From positions 1-64,000 of the forward strand of contig JAHBXR010000022.1 of the NCBI GenBank assembly GCA_019636335.1: a stretch of DNA of 64,000 bases, read 5' to 3'. The DNA comes from Pirellulales bacterium. GTDB taxonomy: Bacteria; Planctomycetota; Planctomycetia; Pirellulales; JAEUIK01. Below are positions 16,205 to 24,739 of the stretch, in pieces. Numbering within the stretch: the stretch's first letter is position 1; every line of letters begins with the position of its first letter. The notes under the pieces were generated by a model. The model was not told the DNA's origin. It worked only from the letters and a program-made list of their open reading frames with translations, and searched no databases. The position numbers and the translations under genes are program-made.

Positions 16205-16669
16205 CTACGAATTCAGCTCGAAGATCACTTCGATCTCGACGGCGATGTTGCCGGGCAGCGAGCCCATGCCGACGGCGCTGCGGGCGCCGACGCCGTGGTC
16301 GGGGCCGAAGATCTCGGCCATCAGTTCGCTAAAACCATTGATGACGGCCGGATGTTGCTGGAAGTCGGGCGCGGCATTGACCATGCCCAGCGTCTTGATG
16401 ACGCGCTTGACGCGATCCAACGAGCCGAGATCGCGCTGCAGCGTGGCGAGAATCGCCAAACCCGTCTGACGCGCTGCGTCGTAGCCGAACTTTTGATCGA
16501 CGTCGCCTCCCACGCGGCCGGTCATGAGGGTGCCGTCGGACTGGAGCGGCCCGTGCCCCGAGACATAGGCCAAGTTGCCGACCACCACGACCGGCTTGTA
16601 GACACCGGCCGGCTTCGGCGGCGGCGGCAACTCGATGCCCAATTCCTGGATACGTGCGTCGGCGCCCAT
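16205..16669 (-). CDS. RidA/YjgF/YER057c family protein
   Basis: A 154-residue protein of the RidA fold, whose archetype hydrolyses reactive enamine/imine intermediates. Visible family segments are PAGVYKPVVVVGNLAYVSGHGPLQ near the N-terminus, DAARQTGLAILATLQRDLGSLDRV in the centre, and GARSAVGMGSLPGNIAVEIEVIFEL at the C-terminus. The catalytic arginine of RidA (in the xARxxVxxxxLP motif) is present as GARSAVGMGSLP. The subgroup is the longer YjgF-like type with VNAAPDFQQHPAVINGFSEL, common in Planctomycetes. The ATG at 16669 is chosen because AGGAG lies 9 bases upstream; a TTG six codons earlier is possible. Confidence 0.9.
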   Translation of the reverse strand: MGADARIQELGIELPPPPKPAGVYKPVVVVGNLAYVSGHGPLQSDGTLMTGRVGGDVDQKFGYDAARQTGLAILATLQRDLGSLDRVKRVIKTLGMVNAAPDFQQHPAVINGFSELMAEIFGPDHGVGARSAVGMGSLPGNIAVEIEVIFELNS

Positions 16670-16868
16670 GTTCGTCGGCTCCTGCAAGTTGAGATGGCTT
16701 TCAAGGAAAAACGCGCCGCTTCCGAGCTACGGGACCGGCACTTCCGCGATCGAGCGGCGATTCTAGCCGTGCCCTCCGCGGTCGTCCAGGACGTTGAGGC
16801 GCGCCGAGCTCGTCGTGGCTTCGGACTGCCGGTACAACACGCGCAACGGGCCGAGACCGGACCGCGCG

Positions 16869-18122
16869 TCAATCTTCGATTCGATACAAGGCCGCATCGG
16901 TGCGTAAATAGATGACACCGTCGACGAACGCCGGCGTGGCCATGATCCGTTCATCGAGCTCGTTCTTGGCTAGCACCTCGAGCTCGTTGCTGGCGGCGAT
17001 GACCGTGCTCGCGCCTTCTTCGCTGAAGAAGTAGATGCGCCCCGCCGCCAAAACGGGAGACGCTGAGTAGTTGCCCCCCAAGCGTTGGCGAAAGCGAGTT
17101 TCGCCCGTCAGCGCATCGAGGCAAGAGGCCACCCCCTTGTCGCCGACGAAGTAGACGGCGTCGCCGACCAGGATGGGGGACGGGTTAGCGGGCACTTGGC
17201 GTTCCTCACGCCACACGACGTGCGTGTCGGTGACGTTGCCGGTGCCCTCGGGCCGCACGGCCCAAAGTTGCGGCTTGTTGTAGCCGGTGGCAAAGAAGAC
17301 CAGTCCATGCCCCACGATCGGACGCGGCACGTTCGAATAACCGTCGTAGACCACGTGCCAGATCTCTTGGCCGGTGGCCAGATCGTAAGCCGCCGTGCGA
17401 TCGGCCCCGACGCTCACCAATTGCTCCTTGTCGTCCACGCGCACCACGAGCGGCGTCGAGTAGGCCTTGCAAAGATCGCCGTCCGGCTTGTGTTCTCCCA
17501 ATCGTATCGAGCGCCACAAGATGTTGCCCGTGTGCTTGTCGAGCGCGGCAACGTATTGCAAATCGATGCCGTCGCAGTTCACGAAGAGACGGTCTCCGTG
17601 AATGATGGGCGAGCTGCCGGGTCCTTCCTTGTGATCGATCTTGAGATCCTGATTGCGCCACAGGATGTCGCCCGTCGCGGTATCGATGCAGGCGGTGCCG
17701 ACCGCACCGAAGTGGACGTAAAGCCGGCCGGACTCGAGTACTCCCGTCGGCGAGGCATGGCTGTTCTTGGCATTGACGTGCAGCGGCTCGTCGGTGAGGA
17801 AGACCTCGATGTCGTTCACGACACTGCCCGACGCGCGATCGATGCAAAGGGCGTGCAGCGACTTCCCCTCGTCGAGCGCGGCCGTCAGCCAGATGTGCCG
17901 CTCGTCGACCAACGGCGACGACCACCCCAGGCCGGACAGGGGAGTGCGCCAAGTGATATTCTCGGTCTTGCTCCAGGTGAGCGGGGCCTTCGTCGTCTCG
18001 GCGTGTCCCTGACCATCAACGCCGCGAAACTGCGGCCAGAGATCCACCGCCGGGCAGCGATCCACCGCCGAACCACCGGCCACACCAATCGCCAGCAGGC
18101 ATGCCAGCGTAAACGGACGCAT
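16869..18122 (-). CDS. PQQ-like beta-propeller protein (secreted)
   Basis: A 417-residue protein with signal peptide MRPFTLACLLAIGVAGGSA followed by an eight-blade-type PQQ propeller. Repeated blades contain the WxxxxLxxGxxxxxP pattern, for example LWPQFRGVDGQG at the start (a typical opening of planctomycete PQQ proteins), DTATGDILWRNQD, LDKHTGNILWRS, YDLATGQEIWHV and LDALTGETRFRQRL. Such proteins resemble BamB or quinoprotein dehydrogenase propellers, but the catalytic residues of PQQ dehydrogenases are not evident, so the call is structural. It lies 71 bases after a second PQQ-propeller gene on the same strand and probably shares a transcript with it. Confidence 0.85.
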   Translation of the reverse strand: MRPFTLACLLAIGVAGGSAVDRCPAVDLWPQFRGVDGQGHAETTKAPLTWSKTENITWRTPLSGLGWSSPLVDERHIWLTAALDEGKSLHALCIDRASGSVVNDIEVFLTDEPLHVNAKNSHASPTGVLESGRLYVHFGAVGTACIDTATGDILWRNQDLKIDHKEGPGSSPIIHGDRLFVNCDGIDLQYVAALDKHTGNILWRSIRLGEHKPDGDLCKAYSTPLVVRVDDKEQLVSVGADRTAAYDLATGQEIWHVVYDGYSNVPRPIVGHGLVFFATGYNKPQLWAVRPEGTGNVTDTHVVWREERQVPANPSPILVGDAVYFVGDKGVASCLDALTGETRFRQRLGGNYSASPVLAAGRIYFFSEEGASTVIAASNELEVLAKNELDERIMATPAFVDGVIYLRTDAALYRIED

Positions 18123-18193
18123 ACGAGAGCTCCTGGGAGGAGTGGGAAACCAGTACCCACTAGCATCACCCGAAACTCTAGCCGCCCGCAAGC

Positions 18194-19984
18194 CTATTCC
18201 GCCAGGGGGAGCTCATAGCAGACCGCCTCGCGATCGTTTCGCACGATCAGCAGCCGCCCGGCCAAGGTGGGATGATTCCAAGTACGACCCGAGAGGGCCG
18301 GCAAGGTGGCCAATTCTCGCTGTTCGGCGGGATCGGCCGCCACGAGCACGACCTCGCCACTTTCGGTCTGCACGAGCAAGACATCGTTCACGAGTAAAAC
18401 CTGCCCGTGCCCGTAGCGTCCGCTCTTCCAACGCTTCGAGCCGTCCTGCAGATCGACGCAATTCAGAATGCCGTCGTCGAGTCCGTACGCGAAGCCATCG
18501 TGTACTACGGCGCAGGTGAACTTGGTCTTCAGGTTGCGCGATTTCCAGAGCTCGCGTGATTCGCACGTGCCGTCGTCGCGCGGCGAGATCTCGACCAGCG
18601 TGCAGCCTTTGCCATAGCCCGAGCTGATCAAGATACGTGTAGGATCGCTGGCCACGACCAGCGGCTGTGAGACGCTGACCTGCTGCTCGTTCTGCCAGGG
18701 ATGGGTCCACAGGACGCGGCCAGTCGCGGGATCATGGGCCGAAACGCCCGGTGCGTTCAGAATCAGCACCTGCTCGTTGCCCGCCACGGTGCTGAGCTGC
18801 GGTGACGCATACCCACCGGCATCGCTGCCGGCATGCCAGGCACGGCTGCCGTCGGCCAGTCGATAGGCCGCCAGTGAATGCTCCTGCGGTCCGCCCGGAC
18901 TGACGATCACGAGATCGCCCACCACTAGGGGCGAACCGCAAGCGCCATGCACCAGGTTCTCCGCGCCGTTGTCCTCGAGTGTCTGGACCGACCACAGCAG
19001 GTGGCCGGTGTCGAGATCGAGACAATGGAGCATTCCGGTAGCGCCTAACGTGAGAACGCGGTCACCGGCGATTGTTGGCGTGGCGCGAGGGCCGTCTCCA
19101 GCGATCGTGCTGCGGAAGGCGGCTGCATGAGCGCGGTTCCAAATCTCGTGCCCCGTGGCCAGGTCGTAGCAGACGACCGATTCCTGTTCGCCGCGTTGCT
19201 CGTGCGTCACGGCCTTACCGTCCGAGACGGCGAACCCGCTCCAGCCCAGACCCACGGGAATGCGCCATCGTTCGCGAGGCGGGCGTGCGGCCCAGTCGGT
19301 CTCGAGGCGTATGCCTTCGAGGGCGCCGTCGCGCCGGGGCGAGCCCCGGAATTCGGCGAACTCGCCGGAGTCCATGCTGGGCGCCGTGGTTCCCTCGGAC
19401 CTGGTCGTTGCTGCCGCGGACGCGGCGCGTCCTGATCTTGCATAACGCCAGGAGAGCATCAAACGCATATCGCCATCGCGGCCGTCGGAACGGACGAGCC
19501 AGGTATTCAACGGCACGAGCGCGATCAACAGGGCGAGCACCAGTCCGCGCACGCGCAGGCTAGCAGGCACGAGAAAGGCCAGCCAGAACCAGTACAGCCA
19601 CAGCGAGGTGGCGGCCCCCAGGACGAGCAATCGCCAGTCGGGCAATAAGAGGGACGTCAATCGCCGTGAGATAATGATGCTGAGCGCCACCCAAACGGCG
19701 AGCCCGGCCAGCCCCACCAGGGCCACCGTGCTGCGCGGAATGCGCAGGGGCCAGCGCCACATCGACCACGAGACCAGCACCATCATCAGCAGCAGAAACA
19801 ACGAATCGAGCTGATAGACCCGTCCGTCGAAGCGCCAGTCGGTGTACGCCTTCAGCCAGGCCAGGGGAAAGGTGAGGAAGACGACCGCCGTGGCGAACGC
19901 GAATCCCGCGACGCGAAACAGCGATTCGCGCCGCGACACGGGGCGCGTCGCCGGGGGCTCGATCGTGTGGGGCGTCGTCGACAT
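18194..19984 (-). CDS. Membrane-anchored PQQ-like beta-propeller protein
   Basis: A 596-residue protein with four or so transmembrane helices at the N-terminus (about residues 25-45, 60-75, 88-107 and 120-160), then a linker, then an extracytoplasmic PQQ-type propeller from about 230 onward. Blades include CYDLATGHEIWNRAH, LDLDTGHLLWSVQ, YRLADGSRAWHAG, HDPATGRVLWTHPW and VDLQDGSKRWKSG. The fusion of a membrane domain to a soluble PQQ propeller recalls membrane glucose dehydrogenase, but the sequence lacks its recognisable catalytic segments. The next gene downstream is a purely secreted PQQ propeller, which suggests that the two products work together at the outer face of the cytoplasmic membrane. 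Confidence 0.85.
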   Translation of the reverse strand: MSTTPHTIEPPATRPVSRRESLFRVAGFAFATAVVFLTFPLAWLKAYTDWRFDGRVYQLDSLFLLLMMVLVSWSMWRWPLRIPRSTVALVGLAGLAVWVALSIIISRRLTSLLLPDWRLLVLGAATSLWLYWFWLAFLVPASLRVRGLVLALLIALVPLNTWLVRSDGRDGDMRLMLSWRYARSGRAASAAATTRSEGTTAPSMDSGEFAEFRGSPRRDGALEGIRLETDWAARPPRERWRIPVGLGWSGFAVSDGKAVTHEQRGEQESVVCYDLATGHEIWNRAHAAAFRSTIAGDGPRATPTIAGDRVLTLGATGMLHCLDLDTGHLLWSVQTLEDNGAENLVHGACGSPLVVGDLVIVSPGGPQEHSLAAYRLADGSRAWHAGSDAGGYASPQLSTVAGNEQVLILNAPGVSAHDPATGRVLWTHPWQNEQQVSVSQPLVVASDPTRILISSGYGKGCTLVEISPRDDGTCESRELWKSRNLKTKFTCAVVHDGFAYGLDDGILNCVDLQDGSKRWKSGRYGHGQVLLVNDVLLVQTESGEVVLVAADPAEQRELATLPALSGRTWNHPTLAGRLLIVRNDREAVCYELPLAE

Positions 19985-20035
19985 GGCTTCTCCACTCCAA
20001 GCGTAGCACGACCGACGAAGAGATTCTTCCCTTTC

Positions 20036-21928
20036 TCAGTCGCTGCTCTTCGCCGCGCGGCGATCTTCCTGGGAGTGCTTCGGCCTTTTCATCGGAAGAT
20101 CTTCGTCGTACGACAAGGTGGGCTCGCGCACGACGCCCCGCTCGCGGTCGTGCGCCTTGATCAGCTCGATGACCGCTAGGCCATATTCGGCCTGTTTTTT
20201 CTGTCCGATACCGCGAATCTCGCACAGCCGGTCGGCGCTCGCCGGCCGAACCCGCGCCAGCTCGCGGAGCGTCGCATCGCTAAAGACCATGAAGGGGGCC
20301 AGGCCGCGATCGTCGGCGATCTCGCGCCGCCAACCGCGCAGCGTATCGAACAATTCGCGGTCGACTCCGGCCCAGGAGGATCGCTCGGCGCGCGACTGCT
20401 TGCGCGTGCCGCTGGCTGGCCTCAACAAGCGCGGCATGAGCGCTCCGGCCAGCACCTGCCGGCCCCGATCGGTCACTTGCAGCACGCGGTACTCCCCCAC
20501 GCGCTCGAGCATGCCCTGGCCGGCCAGTTGATCGATCCACCCGCGCACGCTTTTCTGATCGTGATCGGACAACAGGCCGAAGGTGCTGAGGCGGTCGTGG
20601 CCATTCTGCGCGATGCGTTCGTCCCGCGAGGCGGTGAGGATCTGCGTCGTATACTCGCCGCCGAAGCGACCGTCGAGCCGCACGACGCAGGAGAGGATTT
20701 TCTGGGCCAGCACCAGCGCGTCGTCGACGAGATCGAGTTCCGCGAGGCACACGTCGCACGCGCCGCAGTTCTCGCTCGGCAATTGCTGGCCGAAATAGAG
20801 CGCGATCGCCTGATGGCGGCAGTTCACTCCCGAGCAGAATCCGTCCATACTATTGAGCACCTTCATGGCGATCTCGAAGGCGTGCTCCGGCAGGTCTCCC
20901 TGCAATTTGCGCCAGGTCTGAAAATCGGCCGGCGACCAGAGCAACCAGCACTCGGCCTCGAGGCCATCGCGTCCGGCGCGGCCGCTTTCCTGCTGGTAGT
21001 TCTCGAGCGACTTCGGCGCGCCGGCGTGAATCACGTAGCGGACATCCGACTTGTCGATCCCCATGCCGAAGGCGACCGTGGCCACGATGATCCGCGCGCG
21101 GTCGTTGAGAAACGCATCCTGATGGCGATGGCGATCCTCGTCCGACATGCCGGCGTGGTAGGGGAGCGCGTTGTACCCCAGGGCGCGCAGGCTGGCCGCC
21201 AGCTCGTCGACATCGGCCCGCCGGATGGCGTAGATGATGCCCGCATCGTCGCGATGGCGATCGACGACGTCGCACACCTGCTGCAGCAGGTTCTTGCGCC
21301 GCACGACGCGGTAGATCAACTTGGGCCGGTCGATCGAGCCGACGAGCACTTCGGCATTCTTCAGCCCCAACTCGCGCACGATATCCAGTCGCACGCGCGG
21401 CGTGGCGGTGGCGGTGTAGGCATGCACGCCGATGCCGGGAAACCGCTCCTTGAGCAGGCGTAGCGTGCGATACTCGGGGCGAAAGTCGTGCCCCCACTCG
21501 CTGATGCAGTGCGCCTCGTCGATGGCAAAGAACGAGAGCTGGCACTGCGCGAGAAAGTCGAGCGTGCGTTCCGTCGTCAGTCGCTCGGGCGAAAGATACA
21601 AGAGCTTCAGCCGGCCGGCGCGAATCTCGTCGGCCACCCGGCGTTTTTCGTCCGGGCCCATCGTGCTGTTGATGCAGGCGGCCGGCACGCCGCAATCGGC
21701 CAGGGCCCGCACTTGATCGGTCATCAGCGAGATCAGCGGCGAGACGACCACGGCCAGCCCCGGCATCTGCACAGCGGGGGCCTGAAAGCAGAGCGACTTG
21801 CCGCCACCGGTCGGCAACACGACGGCCGAATCGCGCCCCTCGACCACGGCCCGCATGGCCTCGGCCTGCAAGGGACGAAACTGATCGTAGCCCCAGTATT
21901 TTTCCAGGATCCGCAGAAGTTCTTGCAC
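20036..21928 (-). CDS. recQ: ATP-dependent DNA helicase RecQ
   Basis: A 630-residue RecQ helicase. In order: motif 0 and I (FRPLQAEAMRAVV..VVLPTGGGKSLCFQ), motif II DEAH with the RecQ-specific aromatic loop (AIDEAHCISEWGHDFRPEY), motif V/VI (VATVAFGMGIDKSDVRYVIH, QESGRAGRDG), the RQC zinc-binding cysteines (CSGVNCRHQ..CGACDVC), a winged helix, and a C-terminal HRDC domain (FDTLRGWRREIADDRGLAPFMVFSD..IRGIGQKK). It unwinds 3'-5' and acts in recombination and replication-fork repair. The start is GTG at 21928 with AGGA 8-11 bases upstream. It is divergent from glpD. Length and domain order are those of full-length bacterial RecQ. Confidence 0.96.
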   Translation of the reverse strand: MQELLRILEKYWGYDQFRPLQAEAMRAVVEGRDSAVVLPTGGGKSLCFQAPAVQMPGLAVVVSPLISLMTDQVRALADCGVPAACINSTMGPDEKRRVADEIRAGRLKLLYLSPERLTTERTLDFLAQCQLSFFAIDEAHCISEWGHDFRPEYRTLRLLKERFPGIGVHAYTATATPRVRLDIVRELGLKNAEVLVGSIDRPKLIYRVVRRKNLLQQVCDVVDRHRDDAGIIYAIRRADVDELAASLRALGYNALPYHAGMSDEDRHRHQDAFLNDRARIIVATVAFGMGIDKSDVRYVIHAGAPKSLENYQQESGRAGRDGLEAECWLLWSPADFQTWRKLQGDLPEHAFEIAMKVLNSMDGFCSGVNCRHQAIALYFGQQLPSENCGACDVCLAELDLVDDALVLAQKILSCVVRLDGRFGGEYTTQILTASRDERIAQNGHDRLSTFGLLSDHDQKSVRGWIDQLAGQGMLERVGEYRVLQVTDRGRQVLAGALMPRLLRPASGTRKQSRAERSSWAGVDRELFDTLRGWRREIADDRGLAPFMVFSDATLRELARVRPASADRLCEIRGIGQKKQAEYGLAVIELIKAHDRERGVVREPTLSYDEDLPMKRPKHSQEDRRAAKSSD

Positions 21929-22032
21929 GCGTGATTCCTGGCGACGATGACCCGATGTGCGAGGGAGCGGTTCTTTATAGCCCGCACGGGAAATGTGCTC
22001 AATGTGCCATCGGCTGTCAGATGCGGGGTACT

Positions 22033-22041
22033 TGCTATATT
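22033..22041 (+). promoter_or_regulatory. Extended -10 element upstream of glpD
   Basis: TGCTATATT matches the extended -10 consensus (TGn plus a 5/6 hexamer). No good -35 hexamer is visible, as is normal for extended -10 promoters. It lies only 7 bases before the GTG at 22048, and it overlaps the region just after the alternative ATG at 22021. Confidence 0.45.
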
Positions 22042-22047
22042 ACGGCC

Positions 22048-23727
22048 GTGTCAGGCGATCAGAAACCCATCCTGATTCTCGGAGCCGGAATCAACGGTTG
22101 CGCCATTGCGCGCGAGCTGCTGCTCAACCGCGTGCCGGTCTATCTCGTCGAAACGACCGACGTGGCCTACGGCGCCACGGCCTATTCGTCTCGTCTGATA
22201 CACGGTGGGCTGCGTTACCTCGAATACGGCGAGTTCGACCTGGTGCGCGAGTCGCTGGCCGAGCGGACGCGCTTGCTGCGCTTGGCTCCCCACCTGGTGC
22301 GCCCGCTGCAACTTTTCATTCCGGTGTCGAATCGCTTCGGCGGCCTGCTGGCCGCGCTGCCCCGGTTTCTTGGCTGGGGCGAGAAGCTGGCCGTCACCAA
22401 ACGGCGGGGCGTGTGGCTCGTGCGAATGGGGCTCTGGTTCTACGACCGCTATGCGCGCGATCCCTCGTTGCCGCGGCACGCCGTCTATTCGTCGCACGAG
22501 CGGAATGCCATGCCGGTCGATCGCCGCGCCTTCCCCTGGCTTTGCTCCTACTACGATGGTCAGGTTCGTTATCCGGAGCGATTCTCGCTGGCGTTGCTCG
22601 AGGACACGCGGCGATTGTCGGCCGAATATGGCGTCGAGTTTCGCGTGCTGATGCGGCATCGCGCCCGATTGGTCGGGCAGACAGTCGAACTATGCGCCGC
22701 GGACGCCGACGAGCATGCGCCGGCCGAATCGACTTTGGAGCCGGCGGCCATCGTGAATGCGACCGGCGCCTGGGTCGACCGCACGCTGGCGAGATTGCCC
22801 GTACACGCCCAACGCATGATGGGAGGCACCAAGGGAAGCCATCTCGTGACGAGCAACGAGGCTTTGCGCGCGGCGCTCGCCGATCGGGCCATCTATGCCG
22901 AGGCCGCCGATGGACGTCCCTTCTTCATCCTGCCCTTCGGCCATGAGACGCTGATCGGCACGACCGATCTGCCCTTTGACGAAGCGCCCGATCGCGCCGT
23001 GGCGACGCCGCAGGAGATCGACTACCTGATAGGCTCGGTGAACGAGATCCTGCCCGACGTAAAGCTGTCGCAGGCCGACGTCGACTTGCATTACAGCGGG
23101 GTACGGCCCCTTCCCTACATCGACCAGGCGACGCCGGGCGCGATCACTCGCCGCCACTGGCTCGCTCCGCTCGACGATGCGCCGCTGCCGATCTTTTCGG
23201 TCATCGGCGGCAAGCTGACGACCTGCCGCTCGCTGGCGGAAGAGTCGGTCCACACGATTCTGGCGCGGCTCGGTCGGCCGGTGCTGGCCAACAGCCGCGA
23301 ACGGCCACTCCCGGGAGGCGAGGATTATCCCCGCGACCGTGCCGCACTGATCGCGTGTTGGGAACAACTCGCCGCGAAATTCCATTTGCAGTGTGTGCAG
23401 GTCGAATCGATCTGGTGGCTCCTCGGCACGCGCACCGAAGGAGTGCTTGCTGGAATTGAAAATCTCTCGGCCGACTGTGTCGCCGGCACGAGCTTCCCGC
23501 GCGAGTTCGCCCGCTGGGTCATTCGCCACGAGTTCCCGCGCAATGTTTCCGATCTGGTCGAGCGGCGTCTGATGCTGCTCTACGTGCCGACGGTATCGGC
23601 CGACACGCTGCGCGAGCTGGCAACGCTGCTGGCGGAAGAAGGTGTGATCGGCCACGCGGACATCGAGCCAGAGATCGTGAGAACGATAGATCGCCTGGTG
23701 ACGCACTTCGGCAAATGCGTCCAATAA
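22048..23727 (+). CDS. glpD: Glycerol-3-phosphate dehydrogenase (aerobic, FAD)
   Basis: A 559-residue flavoprotein that oxidises sn-glycerol 3-phosphate to dihydroxyacetone phosphate and feeds electrons to quinones at the membrane. The FAD-binding motif GAGINGCAIARELL is at the extreme N-terminus, followed by the conserved YSSRLIHGGLRYLEYGEFDLVRESLAER and later GTTDLPFDEAP, YSGVRPLPY and GGKLTTCRSLAEE segments, all DAO/GlpD hallmarks. A helical C-terminal domain is present. First gene of a glpD-glpF-glpK glycerol module. The start is uncertain: GTG 22048 leaves 6 residues before the FAD motif, ATG 22021 leaves 15; neither has a clear ribosome binding site. I chose 22048 because a putative extended -10 lies between them. 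Confidence 0.93.
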   Translation: MSGDQKPILILGAGINGCAIARELLLNRVPVYLVETTDVAYGATAYSSRLIHGGLRYLEYGEFDLVRESLAERTRLLRLAPHLVRPLQLFIPVSNRFGGLLAALPRFLGWGEKLAVTKRRGVWLVRMGLWFYDRYARDPSLPRHAVYSSHERNAMPVDRRAFPWLCSYYDGQVRYPERFSLALLEDTRRLSAEYGVEFRVLMRHRARLVGQTVELCAADADEHAPAESTLEPAAIVNATGAWVDRTLARLPVHAQRMMGGTKGSHLVTSNEALRAALADRAIYAEAADGRPFFILPFGHETLIGTTDLPFDEAPDRAVATPQEIDYLIGSVNEILPDVKLSQADVDLHYSGVRPLPYIDQATPGAITRRHWLAPLDDAPLPIFSVIGGKLTTCRSLAEESVHTILARLGRPVLANSRERPLPGGEDYPRDRAALIACWEQLAAKFHLQCVQVESIWWLLGTRTEGVLAGIENLSADCVAGTSFPREFARWVIRHEFPRNVSDLVERRLMLLYVPTVSADTLRELATLLAEEGVIGHADIEPEIVRTIDRLVTHFGKCVQ

Positions 23728-23790
23728 GCGACGAACTATTTGATCTTTCGCGCGCCAAGCGGCACAATCTCTCCACACGCTCGGGGGAAT

Positions 23791-23876
23791 CTCGTAGGTC
23801 AGGTACGCGCGTACCTGACAATCGTTCGAGTTGCCACGTCGAGAACTGTCAGGTACGGGGTACCTGACCTACGAAG
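23791..23876. repeat. REP-like nested palindromic repeat
   Basis: Two arms, TCGTAGGTCAGGTACG-CGCGTACCTGACA (23792-23820) and TGTCAGGTACGG-GGTACCTGACCTACGA (23847-23874), are inverted copies of each other, and each arm is itself a palindrome (GTCAGGTAC..GTACCTGAC). The 26-base centre is unrelated. The element fills most of the glpD-glpF gap, and a degenerate relative lies at 7066-7134. The structure is that of REP/BIME elements mobilised by REP-associated (Y1) transposases; none is encoded here. Confidence 0.75.
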
Positions 23877-23925
23877 CCGCGTGAAGTAAATCAGACCGTG
23901 TTGCAGGCACCACAGGGGATATCGC

Positions 23926-24705
23926 ATGTCGCGTTCGCTCGTGCGTGAGTTGGCCGCCGAGTTTCTGGGCACGTTCATCCTGATCGTGTTCGGCGTGGCG
24001 GTGGTTGCGCAGGTCATTCTCAGCGGTAAGGAAAGCGGCGAGTTCCTGTCGATCAATCTCGGCTGGGGGCTCGGCGTGACGATGGGCATCTACGTGGCCG
24101 GAGGCGTGACCGGCGCCCATTTGAATCCGGCCGTCACGCTCGCGCTCGCCGCGCATCGCGGGTTCCCCTGGAGCAAGGTGATTCCCTATTCGCTGGCGCA
24201 GATCGCCGGAGCCTTCGTCGCCTCGGCCGTGGTCTTCGCCACCTACAACGAGGCCCTCACCCACTTCGACGGCGGCGTGCGCCAGATCACCGGCGAGCAA
24301 GGCACGGCGGGCATTTGGGCCACGTATCCGCAGCCCTATCTATCGAACGTTCCCGGCGGACTCGTCGATCAGATCGTGGGCACCGCCCTGTTGGTGCTGG
24401 TGATCTTCGCGTTGACCGACGAGCGTAACATGGCCCCCGAGTCAAAGTTGGGCGGATTGTTCGTCGGCGCGCTCGTGTTGTTGATTGGCATGACGTTCGG
24501 CCACAACTGCGGTTATGCCATCAACCCCGCGCGCGATTTCGGTCCGCGTTTGTTCACCGCGGTGGCAGGCTGGGGCATGGATGTGTTCCGCGCTGCCGAC
24601 TACTGGTGGTGGGTGCCGATCGTCGGTCCGCTAATCGGCGGCGTGCTGGGAGGCCTTGCCTACGACCAGTTGATCCGCCGCTTCCATCCCGCCGAAAAGA
24701 ACTAA
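23926..24705 (+). CDS. glpF: Glycerol uptake facilitator (MIP/aquaporin family)
   Basis: A 259-residue six-helix channel protein of the cytoplasmic membrane. Both aquaporin half-helix motifs are intact: [11 protein letters not shown] near residue 66 and [15 protein letters not shown] near residue 200. The aspartate after the second NPA (NPARD) is the residue typical of glycerol-conducting members (GlpF) instead of strict water channels. The long loop with [12 protein letters not shown] also fits glyceroporins. It lies between glpD and glpK, which supports glycerol as substrate. A ribosome binding site, AGGGGAT, precedes the ATG. A REP-like palindrome separates it from glpD and may affect mRNA processing. 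Confidence 0.95.
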   Translation: MSRSLVRELAAEFLGTFILIVFGVAVVAQVILSGKESGEFLSINLGWGLGVTMGIYVAGGVTGAHLNPAVTLALAAHRGFPWSKVIPYSLAQIAGAFVASAVVFATYNEALTHFDGGVRQITGEQGTAGIWATYPQPYLSNVPGGLVDQIVGTALLVLVIFALTDERNMAPESKLGGLFVGALVLLIGMTFGHNCGYAINPARDFGPRLFTAVAGWGMDVFRAADYWWWVPIVGPLIGGVLGGLAYDQLIRRFHPAEKN

Positions 24706-24739
24706 CTCACGTCAGGCATCACGAGAGCAGATCGAACGC

